DNA of 64,000 nucleotides from Closterium sp. Naga37s-1. Lineage: Eukaryota > Streptophyta > Zygnematophyceae > Desmidiales > Closteriaceae. The notes under the pieces are model-generated. The model was not told the origin of the DNA, ran no database searches, and was given only the letters and a program-made list of their open reading frames with translations. Position numbers and translations under genes: made by a program. The stretch is taken from assembly GCA_947471745.1 (NCBI GenBank), contig CANJKZ010001109.1, forward strand, positions 4,333,501 through 4,397,500. Reading direction: 5' to 3'. Positions 22,501 through 32,308 of this stretch are shown one piece after another (within the stretch, counting starts at the first letter, position 1; every line of letters begins with the position of its first letter).

Positions 22501-24014
22501 TGGCTGCTGCTTCACCTCATCTCGTGTCCGTACTGCTTACCCCTGAGGGAGACCCGGATGCACTTGACATCCCGACTCCGCGCTCTTACGCGGAGGCGAT
22601 AGAGGGTCCCTACTCCTCTCAGTGGCAGGCAGCTATGGACACAGAGATGGCTTCCTGGAAGTCCACAGGCACCTACGTTGACGAGGTTCCCCCGCCTGGG
22701 GCGAACATCGTCAGTGGCATGTGGATTTTCAGGGTGAAGCGGCCGCCGGGTTCTCCGCCTGTCTTCAAGGCGCGTTACGTGGCTCGTGGCTTCAGTCAGC
22801 GGCAGGGAGTTGACTACTTTCAGACCTTCTCTCCCACCCCGAAGATGACCACTCTTCGGGTACTGCTGCACATAGCTGCTCACCGCGACTACGAGCTGCA
22901 CTCTCTTGACTTCAGCACTGCTTTCTTGCAGGGCAGCCTGCACGAGGAGATCTGGCTGTGTCGCCCACCTGGCTTCACTGGGTCTTTTCCTCCTGGCACC
23001 CAGTGGAGCCTCCGGCGGCCAGTCTACGGTCTCCGCCAGGCACCTCGTGAGTGGCACGACACACTGAGGACTACACTTGCGGCTCTTGGGTTTGCTCCCT
23101 CTACTGCCGACCCATCGCTGTTTCTGCGCACCGACACTTCTTTGCCGCCGTTCTACATCCTCGTGTACGTCGACGACTTGGTCTTTGCCACAGCTGACAC
23201 TGCTGGACTCGCCCACGTGAAGTCCGAGCTGCAGAAGAGACACACGTGCACAGACCTGGGTGAACTGCGCAGCTACCTTGGCTTGCAGATCACCCGAGAC
23301 AGAGCACGCCGCACCATTACCCTGACTCAGTCACACATGGTGCAGCAGGTCCTTCGGCGCTTCGGCTTCACGTACTCCTCGCCTCAGGCCACTCCTCTGC
23401 CTACTCGCCACTCGCTCTCAGCTCTGCCTTCGGATGAGTCCGTAGAGTCGAGTGGCCCGTACCCAGAGCTTGTTGGCTGCCTCATGTACCTGATGACCTG
23501 CACTCGACCTGACCTTGCATACCCTCTTAGCATTCTCGCACGCTATGTTGCTCCTGGGAGACACAGACCGGAGCACATGGCTGCAGCGAAGAGGGTGTTG
23601 CGCTACTTGTGCAGTACGTCGGGCATGGGGCTTGTGCTTGGAGGGCAGAGTCCAGTGGTCCTCACTGGGCACGCAGACGCTTCTTGGGCTGACGACCAGG
23701 CTACGCAGCGGTCGTCACAGGGTTACACCTTCAGCCTTGGTTCCGGCTCTGTTTCGTGGCGGGCTACCCGCTCGTCTTCTGTTCTCGGCTCCAGTTGTGA
23801 GGCTGAGATCTACGCCGGGGCCATGGCTGCACAGGAGCTTCGCTGGCTCACCTACCTGCTGACTGACCTCGGAGAGCCGCCTCGTTCTCCTCCAGTGCTG
23901 TACGTAGACAACAAGGCCATGCTGGCCTTGTGTCGAGAGCAGAGACTGGAGCACAGAACGAAGCACATTGCTCTCCGCTACTTCCTTGCTCGTGAGCTAC
24001 AGCAGCGTGGTTAG
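19524..24014 (+). CDS. Copia-3 pol: protease-integrase-RT-RNase H
   Basis: Domains in order: protease with LDSGASRSFF (near 19756); integrase zinc finger (WHHRLGHPS..CVPCVEG, about 20222-20355); integrase core with the first Asp in MDVWGP (20427), second in HSDRGGEF and Glu in NGIAERR; integrase C-terminal FLGF block; a long Gly/Ala/Glu/Pro repeat linker (about 21270-21880); RT with YVDD at 23166-23177; RNase H with DASWADD and CEAEIYAG. This is the Copia order. The frame is long and open, in keeping with recent insertion. Confidence 0.92.
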   Translation: MYIVTISDEGDCYRCFPPDPGIETAALGTGEAAALGASEAAALGASEAAALGASAPSGAGEPALSGSASASASHTFTLDSGASRSFFRDRTTLTPLGRPVAVSLADPSGGPVLAHFSTVLPCPAAPSGTLSGLYLPSFSTNLVSGADLQDAGVHQFTPASQRVTHCTDARTGRHLATFTRRPGSSLYTLTTASPPVTASGQVAASGQVFAAASRSGPESAPCSCRLLSHETLLWHHRLGHPSLLRLRGMASRVLVSGLPRSLPPLPPGPGPTCVPCVEGRQRAAPHSSQFPPTEAPLQTLHMDVWGPARVRGQGHERYFLLVVDDYSRYTTVFPLRSKGDVTEVLIDWIRAARLQLRQSFGSDFPVLRLHSDRGGEFSSGLLRAYCRARGIRPTFTLPDSPQQNGIAERRIGMVMDVARTSMMHAAAPHFLWPFAVRYAAHQINLHPRVSRPETSPALLWTGKVGDASAFRVWGSRAFVRDLSADKLSPRAAPCVFLGFPPDAPGWQFYHPTSRRVLSSQDVTFDESVPYYRLFPYRTPSLPPPPLFLVPGPPPVDPLPPQGPAPSGVSQVDAVEPVEVTGDSGAAEGADAGGAERVGATPGGAEPEGATTGGAEPGGTEPGGATTGGAEPGGAEPGGAEPGGATPGGAEPGAAEPEGAGPACVASGGAEPGGSPGASSRREPLSPQELREWFARRWRRAAGAGGSSATEGAGAAGPGGARTGSTGAAGPTGTTGAGAAEGVDAEATAVGPGGGPAGGATGAAGGAAGAGAAAGGTGAVPAVSKVAARPRPYFVPLLQQVLGLPPSTGPPPPLECPQPVLSQLQLQPASPLPAPSPYTGPTGGLAERREPASRPASPVRTARASGRSSRQRPPPVPGTHRMSLRPSTAPLRAPLPSPPESSLPALPDPESDSLRAASPTVTRLLATVVTDPSFASTAASALVAELVDFAARCRLDYAACLVAESESVCPPSVGGECALGTDVLEDRQEEFQCLAAASPHLVSVLLTPEGDPDALDIPTPRSYAEAIEGPYSSQWQAAMDTEMASWKSTGTYVDEVPPPGANIVSGMWIFRVKRPPGSPPVFKARYVARGFSQRQGVDYFQTFSPTPKMTTLRVLLHIAAHRDYELHSLDFSTAFLQGSLHEEIWLCRPPGFTGSFPPGTQWSLRRPVYGLRQAPREWHDTLRTTLAALGFAPSTADPSLFLRTDTSLPPFYILVYVDDLVFATADTAGLAHVKSELQKRHTCTDLGELRSYLGLQITRDRARRTITLTQSHMVQQVLRRFGFTYSSPQATPLPTRHSLSALPSDESVESSGPYPELVGCLMYLMTCTRPDLAYPLSILARYVAPGRHRPEHMAAAKRVLRYLCSTSGMGLVLGGQSPVVLTGHADASWADDQATQRSSQGYTFSLGSGSVSWRATRSSSVLGSSCEAEIYAGAMAAQELRWLTYLLTDLGEPPRSPPVLYVDNKAMLALCREQRLEHRTKHIALRYFLARELQQRG

Positions 24015-24356
24015 CTGCGGCTTGCGTACGTGGCCTCTCAGGCCAACACTGCTGATATCTTCACCAAGGCACTTGCGCCTTGTGATCATCAGCGTTTCTG
24101 TACTCAGCTGGGCCTTGTGCCTACCTTGCCTCACTTGCTCACCCCTTGACCTTGTTTGTACTGATGCATATATATATACTCCTGCTCTTGCTTGTCTAGC
24201 CTTATATATATATGTAATCCTGCATGTGAACTGGCCTTGTGGCCTTGAACTTGTGCTCGGAATGTGTGGTGACTTTGTGATCCACCCTGAGCTTGCTTTG
24301 CTTTGCTTGACTGGTCTTGTGACCCCTTGTTCTCCCCCACTTTGCCTATGGGGGTG

Positions 24357-24480
24357 TGTCAGATTTATATGACATAGCTATTGTAGGCTATAGTGGGGTA
24401 GCACATATGGGGTACAGTTTCTAGGGTTTGCTTTTTGTACCGAACTTTCCCTTAGTCAATCCATTCCTCGTTTCTTCTCA
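24357..24480 (+). repeat. Copia-3 3' LTR (124 bp)
   Basis: Identical to the 5' LTR at 17214-17337. It is preceded by the ATGGGGGTG purine tract and followed at once by the CTTTG target duplication and the resumed Gypsy sequence. Confidence 0.95.
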
Positions 24481-24843
24481 CTTTGCCCAACTTCTCAGGT
24501 ACCTGAATGATTTCTAAAGGCTTTTTCTTAGCCTCTAAACCTCCCCTGATTTTTTCAAAGGCTTGAAAACCACGAGAAGCAATATTCTTCGTTAGAGTAT
24601 CTTTATAGGATACTTTTAACGAATTCTTACTTTCGTGGGTGTTCGGCTGGAGTTTCCCGGTCGGTGCAGAGTCTTTTTTCGCGGAGCCTCCATTCGCCTC
24701 GGCGATTTCCCCTGATGCCGGCCGGTCGTGACGTTTTTTATTCGCGCCATCATTTTCTCCTTTTTTCGCCCGCTCCGAAGTCGCCACGTCGTCGCCTTTT
24801 CCTGCTTTTCGGATCTTTACGCGATCGCCAGGTCGATCCGCGG

Positions 24844-25872
24844 CTACTGGCGATTCCCGTTTTTTGACTTCGGGGGTGCTCCACTGTTTCCGTCCCGGAG
24901 TGCCGCACGTGCTTTCTTCATTTTGTAGCATGACAAAAACTGATGCCCTGCTGCGCCGCAAAATTCGCATTTTGTCGGTTGCTGCTTCGCGTCGTATTTG
25001 TCGATATCCATCGGTTCGGCGAACGTGGGGGGTGCCGATCGCTCCGTGCCGAATGTACGGTTCGGCGTGAAGCGTCGTGTTTCGGGTTGACCTCGTGTCA
25101 GCGCGTCGTATCGCTCGGCAGCACGCACGATGTCCCTGTAGCTGTTGTAATTCGCCGCAATCACCTGCCGCCGAATCTCCATTTTTAACCCTTCGGTGTA
25201 CGCCTGGATTTTTTCGCCTTCGGTCAGGTCGGTGATGCGGTTGAACAGTAACTCCATCTGCTGCGTGTACTGTGCTACACTACTGTATTGCTTGTGTCGG
25301 TGTATCTGCTGCCGCGCCATGTAGGTCGTATTAATTGGTTCGAAACGCTCGATTAAATCTGCCCGAAACTGCTGCCACGTTTTCTCCCCGCGGGCTACGT
25401 CGGTGTAGTAAATCCATTCGAGAGCCGGTCCACGTAACAGTGTCGCTGCGAGCCGAATCCTTGCTGCGTCGTGTTGCGGGGTCGAACAGCCAATGGCCTC
25501 GAAGTAAATTTCGAGGGTGGCCACAAATCGCCGGACGTCGGATCCCTTCGCGCTTGGATCGAACGCCTCAGGGAGCCTCGGTCGTGCTGCTTCGAGGTTC
25601 GGCGACAGTGGTGCCATCGGTCCGTGAAATGTCGGTGTCGCCACTGCTGCTGGAGTTGTCGGTGCTGCAATCGCTGCGGTCGCTGCTGTTGCGGTGGCGA
25701 ACCCTGGTTGGCTTGTCAGAAAAGCCTCGAGTCGACGAAGCGTCGCCTGCGTCTGCTCCATGTCGGTGCGGAGGCTCGCGATGTCGCTTGTGGTCGCGTA
25801 GTTGTCGCCTTGGCCTTCCATGCCTGACATCAACGCGTCCGAAAAACCGAATCGAGGGGGAGTGAAAAACAC
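24844..25872 (-). CDS. Gypsy gag with CCHC zinc knuckle
   Basis: This 342-codon frame has a coiled N-terminal region (SLRTDMEQTQATLRRLE), a Retrotrans_gag-like capsid core (RRFVATLEIYFEAIG..WEWIYY-type region, FRADLIERFEP, YTQQMELLFNRITDLTEGEKI), and near the C-terminus a zinc knuckle C-x2-C-x4-H-x4-C (CEFCGAAGHQFLSC). It lies just downstream of the 5' LTR, as expected for gag. Confidence 0.9.
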   Translation of the reverse strand: MFFTPPRFGFSDALMSGMEGQGDNYATTSDIASLRTDMEQTQATLRRLEAFLTSQPGFATATAATAAIAAPTTPAAVATPTFHGPMAPLSPNLEAARPRLPEAFDPSAKGSDVRRFVATLEIYFEAIGCSTPQHDAARIRLAATLLRGPALEWIYYTDVARGEKTWQQFRADLIERFEPINTTYMARQQIHRHKQYSSVAQYTQQMELLFNRITDLTEGEKIQAYTEGLKMEIRRQVIAANYNSYRDIVRAAERYDALTRGQPETRRFTPNRTFGTERSAPPTFAEPMDIDKYDAKQQPTKCEFCGAAGHQFLSCYKMKKARAALRDGNSGAPPKSKNGNRQ

Positions 25873-25964
25873 GGAACCGGTTTTACGTACCCGAAATCGA
25901 TGTTTAACTGCGTCGCCCCCGCGGTTTTTTGAAGACTGGTTTGTAGCGGTCGAAAGAACTTCGC

Positions 25965-25989
25965 GTGTAATCGGGCTCTGATTACCAAG
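25965..25989 (-). other. Gypsy primer-binding site
   Basis: Read on the minus strand, TTGGTAATCAGAGCCC starts one base inside the 5' LTR boundary. This resembles the initiator Met-tRNA type (TGGTATCAGAGC) with one extra A. Confidence 0.65.
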
Positions 25990-26357
25990 TGTGAGGATCT
26001 AGGATCGAGCTCAGAAAAGAGAATGTGAATTGAATGATCACCTGGGTACAACACGAGGCTATATATAGGCTCGACACAAGGCCCCGTAACCAGGTGTTAC
26101 GCGAAGGTTCCGCGGGTCGCGAAGCGTCCCGAACAGATCCTTCCCGAATTCGGTAGAAGGCAATTCGGTGGCAACCGAAAAGCCAGAATTCGGTGCACGC
26201 AACCAAGCTCGGTGCTATAACTATAATAAAATATAGGAAAGCACCTAGCCTAGGAAATCAAGCAATTCATGCATGCATATAATTTTCCTATGCTAGAAAT
26301 AGCATAATAAAGTAAAGGCAAGCAAGCATAGCTGGCATAAGCCGTCGTACTCTCACA
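25990..26357 (-). repeat. Gypsy 5' LTR (368 bp)
   Basis: Same length and termini as 13211-13578, with four substitutions between them. The element-side end adjoins the primer-binding site, so this is the 5' LTR. The flank GCGGT at 26358 matches 13206-13210. A TATATATAGG block inside may be the promoter TATA. Confidence 0.93.
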
Positions 26358-27300
26358 GCGGTGCGTGAGAGTGCGCGAGAGAAAGGACGCAAGAGAGAGA
26401 ATGCGCGTGAGAGAGTGTTTGAGAGAGAGAATGTGCGTGAGAGTGCGCGAGAGAAGGACGTAAGAGAGAGAATACGCGTGAGCGTGCGGGAAAAAGAGCG
26501 CGAAAGAGAGCGCCTGAGAGTGCCCCTAAGAGTGCGCCTTGATAGAGCGCGTGAGAGAGCGCGTGAGAGTGCGCGTGAGAGAGAGAACGTGGTGAGAATG
26601 CGCGAGAGAGAGCGCGAGAGAGAGTGCGTGAGAGTGTGCCTGAGAGTGTGCCTTGAGAGAGCGCGTGAGAGAGTGCGTCAGAGAGCGCAAGAGGGCGCAT
26701 GAGAGCGCGTGAGAGAGCGCGTGAGAGAGCACAGGAGAGAGTGCGTGAAAGTGCGCGTGAGAGTGAGCATGAGAGAGCGCGTGAGGGAGCGCGTGTGAGT
26801 GCGCGTGAGAGCGCGAGAGAGAGAATGCGTGTGATAGTCCGCGAGAGAGAGAATGTGGTGAGAGTGCGCGAGAGAGAGAATGTGGTGAAAGTGCGCGAGA
26901 GAGAGCGCGAGAGGGAGTGCGTGAGAGTGTGCCTGAGAGTGCGCGAGGGAGCGCGTGAGGGAGCGTGAGAGAGCGCTTGAGAGTGCGCATGAGAGAGCGG
27001 GTGAGAGAACGCGTGTGAGAGCGCGTGAGAGAGCGCGTGTGAGAGCGCGTGAGAGAGCGTATGAGGGAGCGTGTGAGGGTGCGCGTGAGAGGGCGTTTGA
27101 GAGAGAGAATGTGCGTGAGAGTGCGCGAGAGAAAGGACGTAAGAGAGAGAATGCGCATGAGCGTGCGGGAAAAAGAGCGCGAAAGAGAGCGCCTGAGAGT
27201 GCCCCTAAGAGTGCGCCTTGATAGAGCGTGTGAGAGAGCGCGTGAGAGAGCGCATGAGAGTGCGCGTGAGAGAGTGCATGAGAGAGCACGTGTGTTGCGG
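26358..27300. repeat. GAGAGCGCGT simple array, right part
   Basis: Continuation of the 12-bp-unit array interrupted by the Gypsy insertion. It includes longer repeats of its own: the blocks around 26380-26560 and 27100-27250 share a GAGAAAGGACG(C/T)AAGAGAG motif and a GCGTGCGGGAAAAAGAGCG motif, pointing to a higher-order unit of several hundred bases. Confidence 0.88.
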
Positions 27301-27356
27301 TATCCCATTTTTGCTTTCTTGTACACAGTGTAGGAACATGCACTGATTTTTGTGCA

Positions 27357-27500
27357 AGGTGTGTTTTGCTTGTGCAGGGCGTGTGTGTGTTGACTTCCCT
27401 GTTTTAACTTTGTGCAAGGCGTATGTGTGTTGACTTCCCTGTTTTTGCCTGGGCGTGTGTGTGTTGACTTCACTGATTTTGCTTTGTGCAAGGCGCGTGC
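27357..27500 (+). repeat. Short tandem repeat, about 45 bp unit
   Basis: About three to four diverged units share GCGTGTGTGTGTTGACTTC, CCTGTTTT and TTTGTGCAAGG blocks. No gene is involved. Confidence 0.65.
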
Positions 27501-29487
27501 GTGAGCTGAGAAGGGAGATGAGGGAGTGGGATGGAGATGAGGGAAGGAAGGAGGGAGGGTTGTAGGGAGGGTAAGGTGGGATAGGTTAGGAATTATTTAT
27601 TCTGAATTTTATTTATGACGGTTGTGTGTTTATTACGGTATCTGTATCTCTCTGTGCTTGTTTGCGTGTGTGTGCATGTCTGTTCGTTGTGTTTGTTTCA
27701 CTGTGGGGTTGCTCTTCGATCCGTTCATAACCGTTGCGTGGTGTTGTACATTTTTTACGTGCGTTTGCATTCGTGTTTGTGGGATGTGTGTTTCAAAGTG
27801 TGGTGTTATTGTGTGTTATGTATGCAATTAGAGGTTGTTAATCGTCTTTGGGGCAGCGGGTTTGCGCTGTTTCAACGACCCCATCAACCTCTGTTGCTGC
27901 ATGATGCATTTTAACATTCATTTTGAAGCATCCATTCCACCTCATACCTTGTTGTTCATTCGTTCATGTTGATGCCAGAATTTTATGCTCGGCCGTACGA
28001 TCCGCCGTATTTATCGACGAGGTTGGGACGGTCGAGCAAGTTCATGGTTTCAACATGATACGTACGTGCGTTCCGGTATTTGGTTTTACATATGGGGATG
28101 TCGTTCAAGGGTGTTTTTTATCCATTATTTGAGGCATCCGTTTGAACACAGTATCAAAACATTCAAAACGGGTGCTCCAAAAAGTGTGTAAATACACTCT
28201 TCAAATGATCTCCCCAAAATGTGAAACCAAATATAAAGGGTTGCTACGCAACCCAAAAAGGCACTCGAATTGTGGCCGGGTGACGTCCCAGGGAGATCCA
28301 GTCTTAGCAGGGTACAGACAAAAACTCACCCTGCTTGGCAGGGCGAACATGGTCGAACATCCTGAAAAGGTGAGCCCTGCCAGCGACAGCCTGCGACACT
28401 TTACGTCGCTGGGTCGTCTCGAGCCCGCGGTCCGCAATACGGAAGGGCAAACCACTCCAAGTCACTCTGGGCAGGAAGCCAGCCCACGGAGGGACGCGCC
28501 TTCTCCCACCGTACCCAAACGCACAAAGCATCGCATATGCTGGCTGTCTTCCAGGAGCACCCCCTTGTTCCAGTCACAACGGACGGAGAATCTGAACGAC
28601 TACAGTCTGCATTTGAAGTTTCAAACGTTAGAAAATCACTGTACAGTGTGCTGAGGAAATAAGGACCCAATGCGAGCTGCTCTGAATCGAATTGACCCGC
28701 TTTAACAGGGTATCCTTTTATTTTTAGGGTAGCTCATGCAAAAACACTTGTAGGAAAGTATGGATTGCTCTGCAAAGCATAGCAGAGCTAGCTTTTGTAT
28801 GAGCTTGCCATGTTGTGTGACGTCGCCACAATGCCTTGGCACAATTCCTTCAATACACCTGCAATTGATTCCAGTTCCAACCAACCAGGAGCACGTATCC
28901 TCCCTCCCTCCCAACACGGTTTTGTGCAGCACACCAAAGCAACACGCTAAAGCAATGACGTTACGATGCCTCCACTGGCGTACAGCACCTGCTTGCTTGC
29001 TTTTCGTTCGAGCCTGGCTAGGACGGCCAGGTCAATCCAACAGCTCCTTTCATTGATCCCTCTCCCCCACCCCCGCCCCGCTCCAACTCGTTTCCCCCTC
29101 AACCGCACCCATTCTAGTTCCTCACTCTTGACTTACCCCTTGTCCAATCCTCTTCCCGCCGCTGCTCCCCCGTCTGCCGAATCAGTTACTTCAAGCTTTT
29201 CCGCGCGCCGCACAATGGGCGGCGGAAACGTTATGTTCTTAAAAAAAAGAACTAGTTGTCGCGACTCGTAAGGCCGCATCTCCTTTCGTTGTTGTGCCTC
29301 GGATGGCGCTTCCGCGAAAAAGATCCATCCCAGACGATCGTCCAGGCGACGTGATGCGACGATGGTTATGTCGCCTGGTACGAGGCGTCACGTCGTCATA
29401 GGCTCTTATTATCTGATAACGCGAATGCTCTTATCGAGTCTAGCCCTCACTCTACTTGATAGACTTATTAGACTGTAGTCAACTGTA
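27501..29487. other. Intergenic; no gene recognised
   Basis: No frame here resembles a known protein. A 170-codon frame at 28142-28654 shows no motif and is probably chance. The last part lies upstream of the long frame at 29488 and presumably holds its promoter and 5' UTR. It includes a 9-bp inverted repeat CCAGGCGAC/GTCGCCTGG (29342-29350 and 29370-29378). Confidence 0.45.
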
Positions 29488-32270
29488 ATGGCGGAGGTAA
29501 CACAATGGTTGACGACATCCGAGCGACCGGAGAAAGAGCCGCCAGGTGTGTACCGGTTGAGAGTGGTGGAAGCCTGGCGGGAGGAGGGCGCCCCGAAGGC
29601 GCCCCCGCGCCTCGTACTCGCTCGAACCGCGTCGCAGCCGGGTAAGTCCCACCACTCTTCACCCTACCCCGCCGATTCGGCGGCCGGGTTGTCCGCTCAA
29701 GCGGCAGAGCCTGGCACTTTGAACGGCAGGGAAAGTCAGCAGCAACAGCCGCTAGACTCGCCGCCTCTCCATGCTCCTACTCCTCCTCATCCATCATGTG
29801 ACGATGCCGTCCCTTGTGAGTTAGAGCGCGAAGAACGCGCTAACGATGCTAGTGCTAGCGGTACCGGTAGCGTTAGTGGTAACGGTAGCGGTAGAGGTAG
29901 AGGTAGAGCTGCTAGAGGTACTAGCGATAGCGCCATGGTTGGCGCTGATGGTGGCGCTGCTTTGCGGATGGCCGTGCGCGCGTCAGGGGTCGCGGAAACC
30001 GAAGCTTCCGTAACAGACCCCGGCGCGCTGCTTCGTCCTTCCCTAGCGAACGGAATTGCGACAAATGAAATATCGTCAGAAGAGGTAACAGCGTCGCTCA
30101 TCGAGTGTCGCGAGGGGCGTCAGCGGGATGCAGCGACGCTGAATGGGCGACCCAATCAAGACGCGACAGCGGAACGTGTACAGATTAAAGACGCGCGAGA
30201 AGGGGTAACTCAGCCCCTTCGAAACGGCTCGTCTCGCGGAAAAATTGCGCAGACAGAGGGGGCCTCGGCGCACGCGGGAAGTCTGCCCGCGGCTGTGCCG
30301 AGCGCGTCTGATTCCGCTGAAGTTGCGCCGGCAGCGGCGCGGGCAACTGCGCGCACGGGGAGTCGCGCGCATGCGAGCTGCGCGCCTGGCGCAGCTGAGA
30401 GGGGCGAGCGGGGGAAAACGGGTGGCGACGATGGCGACACAGCGTTGGGTGCTGCGGCCGGCGACTTGCGCAAAAAACAACAGCAGCGGAGGGGAGAGGA
30501 TGCCGGCGGCAGTGCGGAGGGCGTTGCGCCTGGTAGTGGTGCGGATAAGAGCGCGGGCGCAGGTTTCCAGCGCAGCGCCTCTCTCCGCCGGCTGAAGCCT
30601 GGCACTGCGCCATCCGCGCGGCCGTTGGGGGCGACGGCGGAACCGGGCGCGGAGGCGGACGGCCGCGCGGGCAGAGGGCGGGGAGAGGGGCGGGGACGAG
30701 GTCGTGGGGAGGGCGGAAGGGGAGGGGAAGGCCGTGGACGGGCTGACGCGCGCGGACGAGGGCGGGGGAGGGCGGGGGGCAGGGCGCGTGAGCACATGTT
30801 GGGGGAGGGCAAGGGGAAGCATGGGGGAGAGGTGGAGCCGCGGGAAGAGCAACGGCAGGCGGAAGGACCGCAGGCCCGTGGGCGCGGCGGGGGACGCGGG
30901 CAGGGGAAGGCGACAGGAGGCGGAGCGGGCGGCAGTAGCAGCAGCAGCGGGAACGCCAACGTCAGCGCCAGGAGAGTGCTGCGCAAGTCTGTTACAGAGC
31001 CCCGCGGGGCGCTTAATAGCGCGGCTGCTAGAGCGCGGCTGGGCGCGGGGGGCGCGGAAGGGGGCGCGGGGGAGGATGGGGGGGGTGCGTTGGCGGAGGA
31101 GCAGCGGCAGCGCACGCTGCAGCAGGTGCGGCTGCACCAGCTGTGGGCGGAGCAGAGGCAGCGGCGGCGGGAGGAGATGCGGCTGGCCAAGGCGCAGGAG
31201 AGCCAGGGGCGCGGGGAGGCGGACGCGGACGCTGGGCGCGCGGGGATGGGGGGAGGGGGAGGGGCGGAGGGAGAAGGGGGTGCGGGGGGAGGAGGGGGTG
31301 CGGTGGGAGAGGGGGACGAGAAAAGAAAAGAATTAGGGTTGAAGAAGGAAAGGGCAGTGGGGGCAGACGAGTCCACGCTGGGGATGGTGCAGGCACGGGC
31401 AGGGGCACAGGCAGGGGCACAGGCAGGAGAAGCAAGCAAGCAGGCGGAGGAGGAAAACCAACAGCAGCAGCTGGGGAAGCAGCAGTCGGAGCAGCTACAC
31501 TCGGATAAACCAGAGTCGGAGCATCAGCAGGCGCAGCAACAGCAGCAGGAGCAAGAGCAGGAGCAGCAGCAGGGAGTGGAAGAGGAGAGGGAGCAGCAGG
31601 CACACGGGGGTGCATCCGCAGGCTCAGCAGAACCGGAGCCAGTGCTGCTGCGCAATGTCTCCATCCTTCGTGCCCGCCAGTACCAGCAGCAGCAGCGCTC
31701 CCCTCTCCTTCCTCTCTCCCCTCACTCCCCTCCCTCACCTTCCTCTCCCTCCTCCCTTTCCTCCCCTTCCTCCCCCTCCTCGTCCTCCTCGCCCCACTCG
31801 CCGCTGCACCCTCGCTCTCTGCAGCTGCGTCCTGCGGCTGTGGAATCGGAACAACGGGTGCAGCACACACACTTAGCGCACCCGCCATTGCAGCAGCGCC
31901 AGCCGCCGCAGCAGCCGCAGCCGCAACAGCAGCAGCAGCAGCAGCGACAGCAGTTTGGGTCAGCGGCTGCTACTACAAGTGCTCGTGCACCAAGCAACGG
32001 CTGTGATTATCTCTCTAGTGACGGCGAGGAATCACACGGGGCGCTTTCAGGTTCGGGTCTTTCTGGCTCGGGCGTTTCTGGTTCGGGCGTTTCTGGTTCG
32101 GGTGGGTGGTTCGGGCACAGTGTGGCGCAACGCAGCTGGGAAGTGCAGCAGATGCAGCGAGAGGTGCTGGAGGAACTAGAGGAGGAATGGCAGGCGGAGA
32201 GGCGCAAGGAGAGGGAGTGGGAGAGACACAGGGAAGACAGTACTCAACGCAACCAGAACCACCAAAGCTC

Positions 32271-32308
<38 letters not shown>

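Larger units (their letters stand above)
17214..24480 (+). mobile_element. Copia-3, whole-looking young Copia inserted in Gypsy
   Basis: A 7267-bp Copia element whose 124-bp LTRs (17214-17337 and 24357-24480) are identical. It has a perfect 5-bp target duplication CTTTG (17209-17213 and 24481-24485), a primer-binding site, a GC-rich leader, gag and pol, and a polypurine tract before the 3' LTR. It lies between the gag and pol frames of the Gypsy element in opposite orientation. Structure is whole; the coding part may have a small number of breaks. Identical LTRs imply a very recent insertion. Confidence 0.96.
13211..26357 (-). mobile_element. Gypsy chromovirus, split by Copia-3
   Basis: A Ty3/gypsy element on the minus strand with 368-bp LTRs at 25990-26357 (5') and 13211-13578 (3'), and a 5-bp target duplication GCGGT (13206-13210 and 26358-26362). 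Parts in element order: LTR, primer-binding site, gag, protease, RT, RNase H, integrase, chromodomain, polypurine tract, LTR. Without the inserted Copia-3 it is about 5.9 kb, normal for a chromovirus. The two LTRs differ at four positions (about 1%), so it is fairly young but older than Copia-3. It is broken: about one break in pol besides the insertion. Confidence 0.95.

Noticed and set aside
28260-28460. Possible 5S rRNA- or U1-like sequence
   Set aside because: A GGGTGAC-TCCC block recalls 5S rRNA and ACTCACC-GGCAGGG recalls U1, but neither the full length nor the conserved ends and stems are present.
28142-28654. 170-codon plus-strand frame as a gene
   Set aside because: No motif and no distinctive codon use; overlapping minus-strand frames are of similar quality.
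29342-29378. Hairpin CCAGGCGAC/GTCGCCTGG as a structured RNA or riboswitch
   Set aside because: A lone 9-bp stem upstream of the giant frame with nothing else to support an RNA family; noted only as an inverted repeat.
30076-31888. Several long antisense frames within the giant gene
   Set aside because: GC-rich codon use on the plus strand opens the opposite strand; the plus frame is longer and uninterrupted over 8.8 kb.
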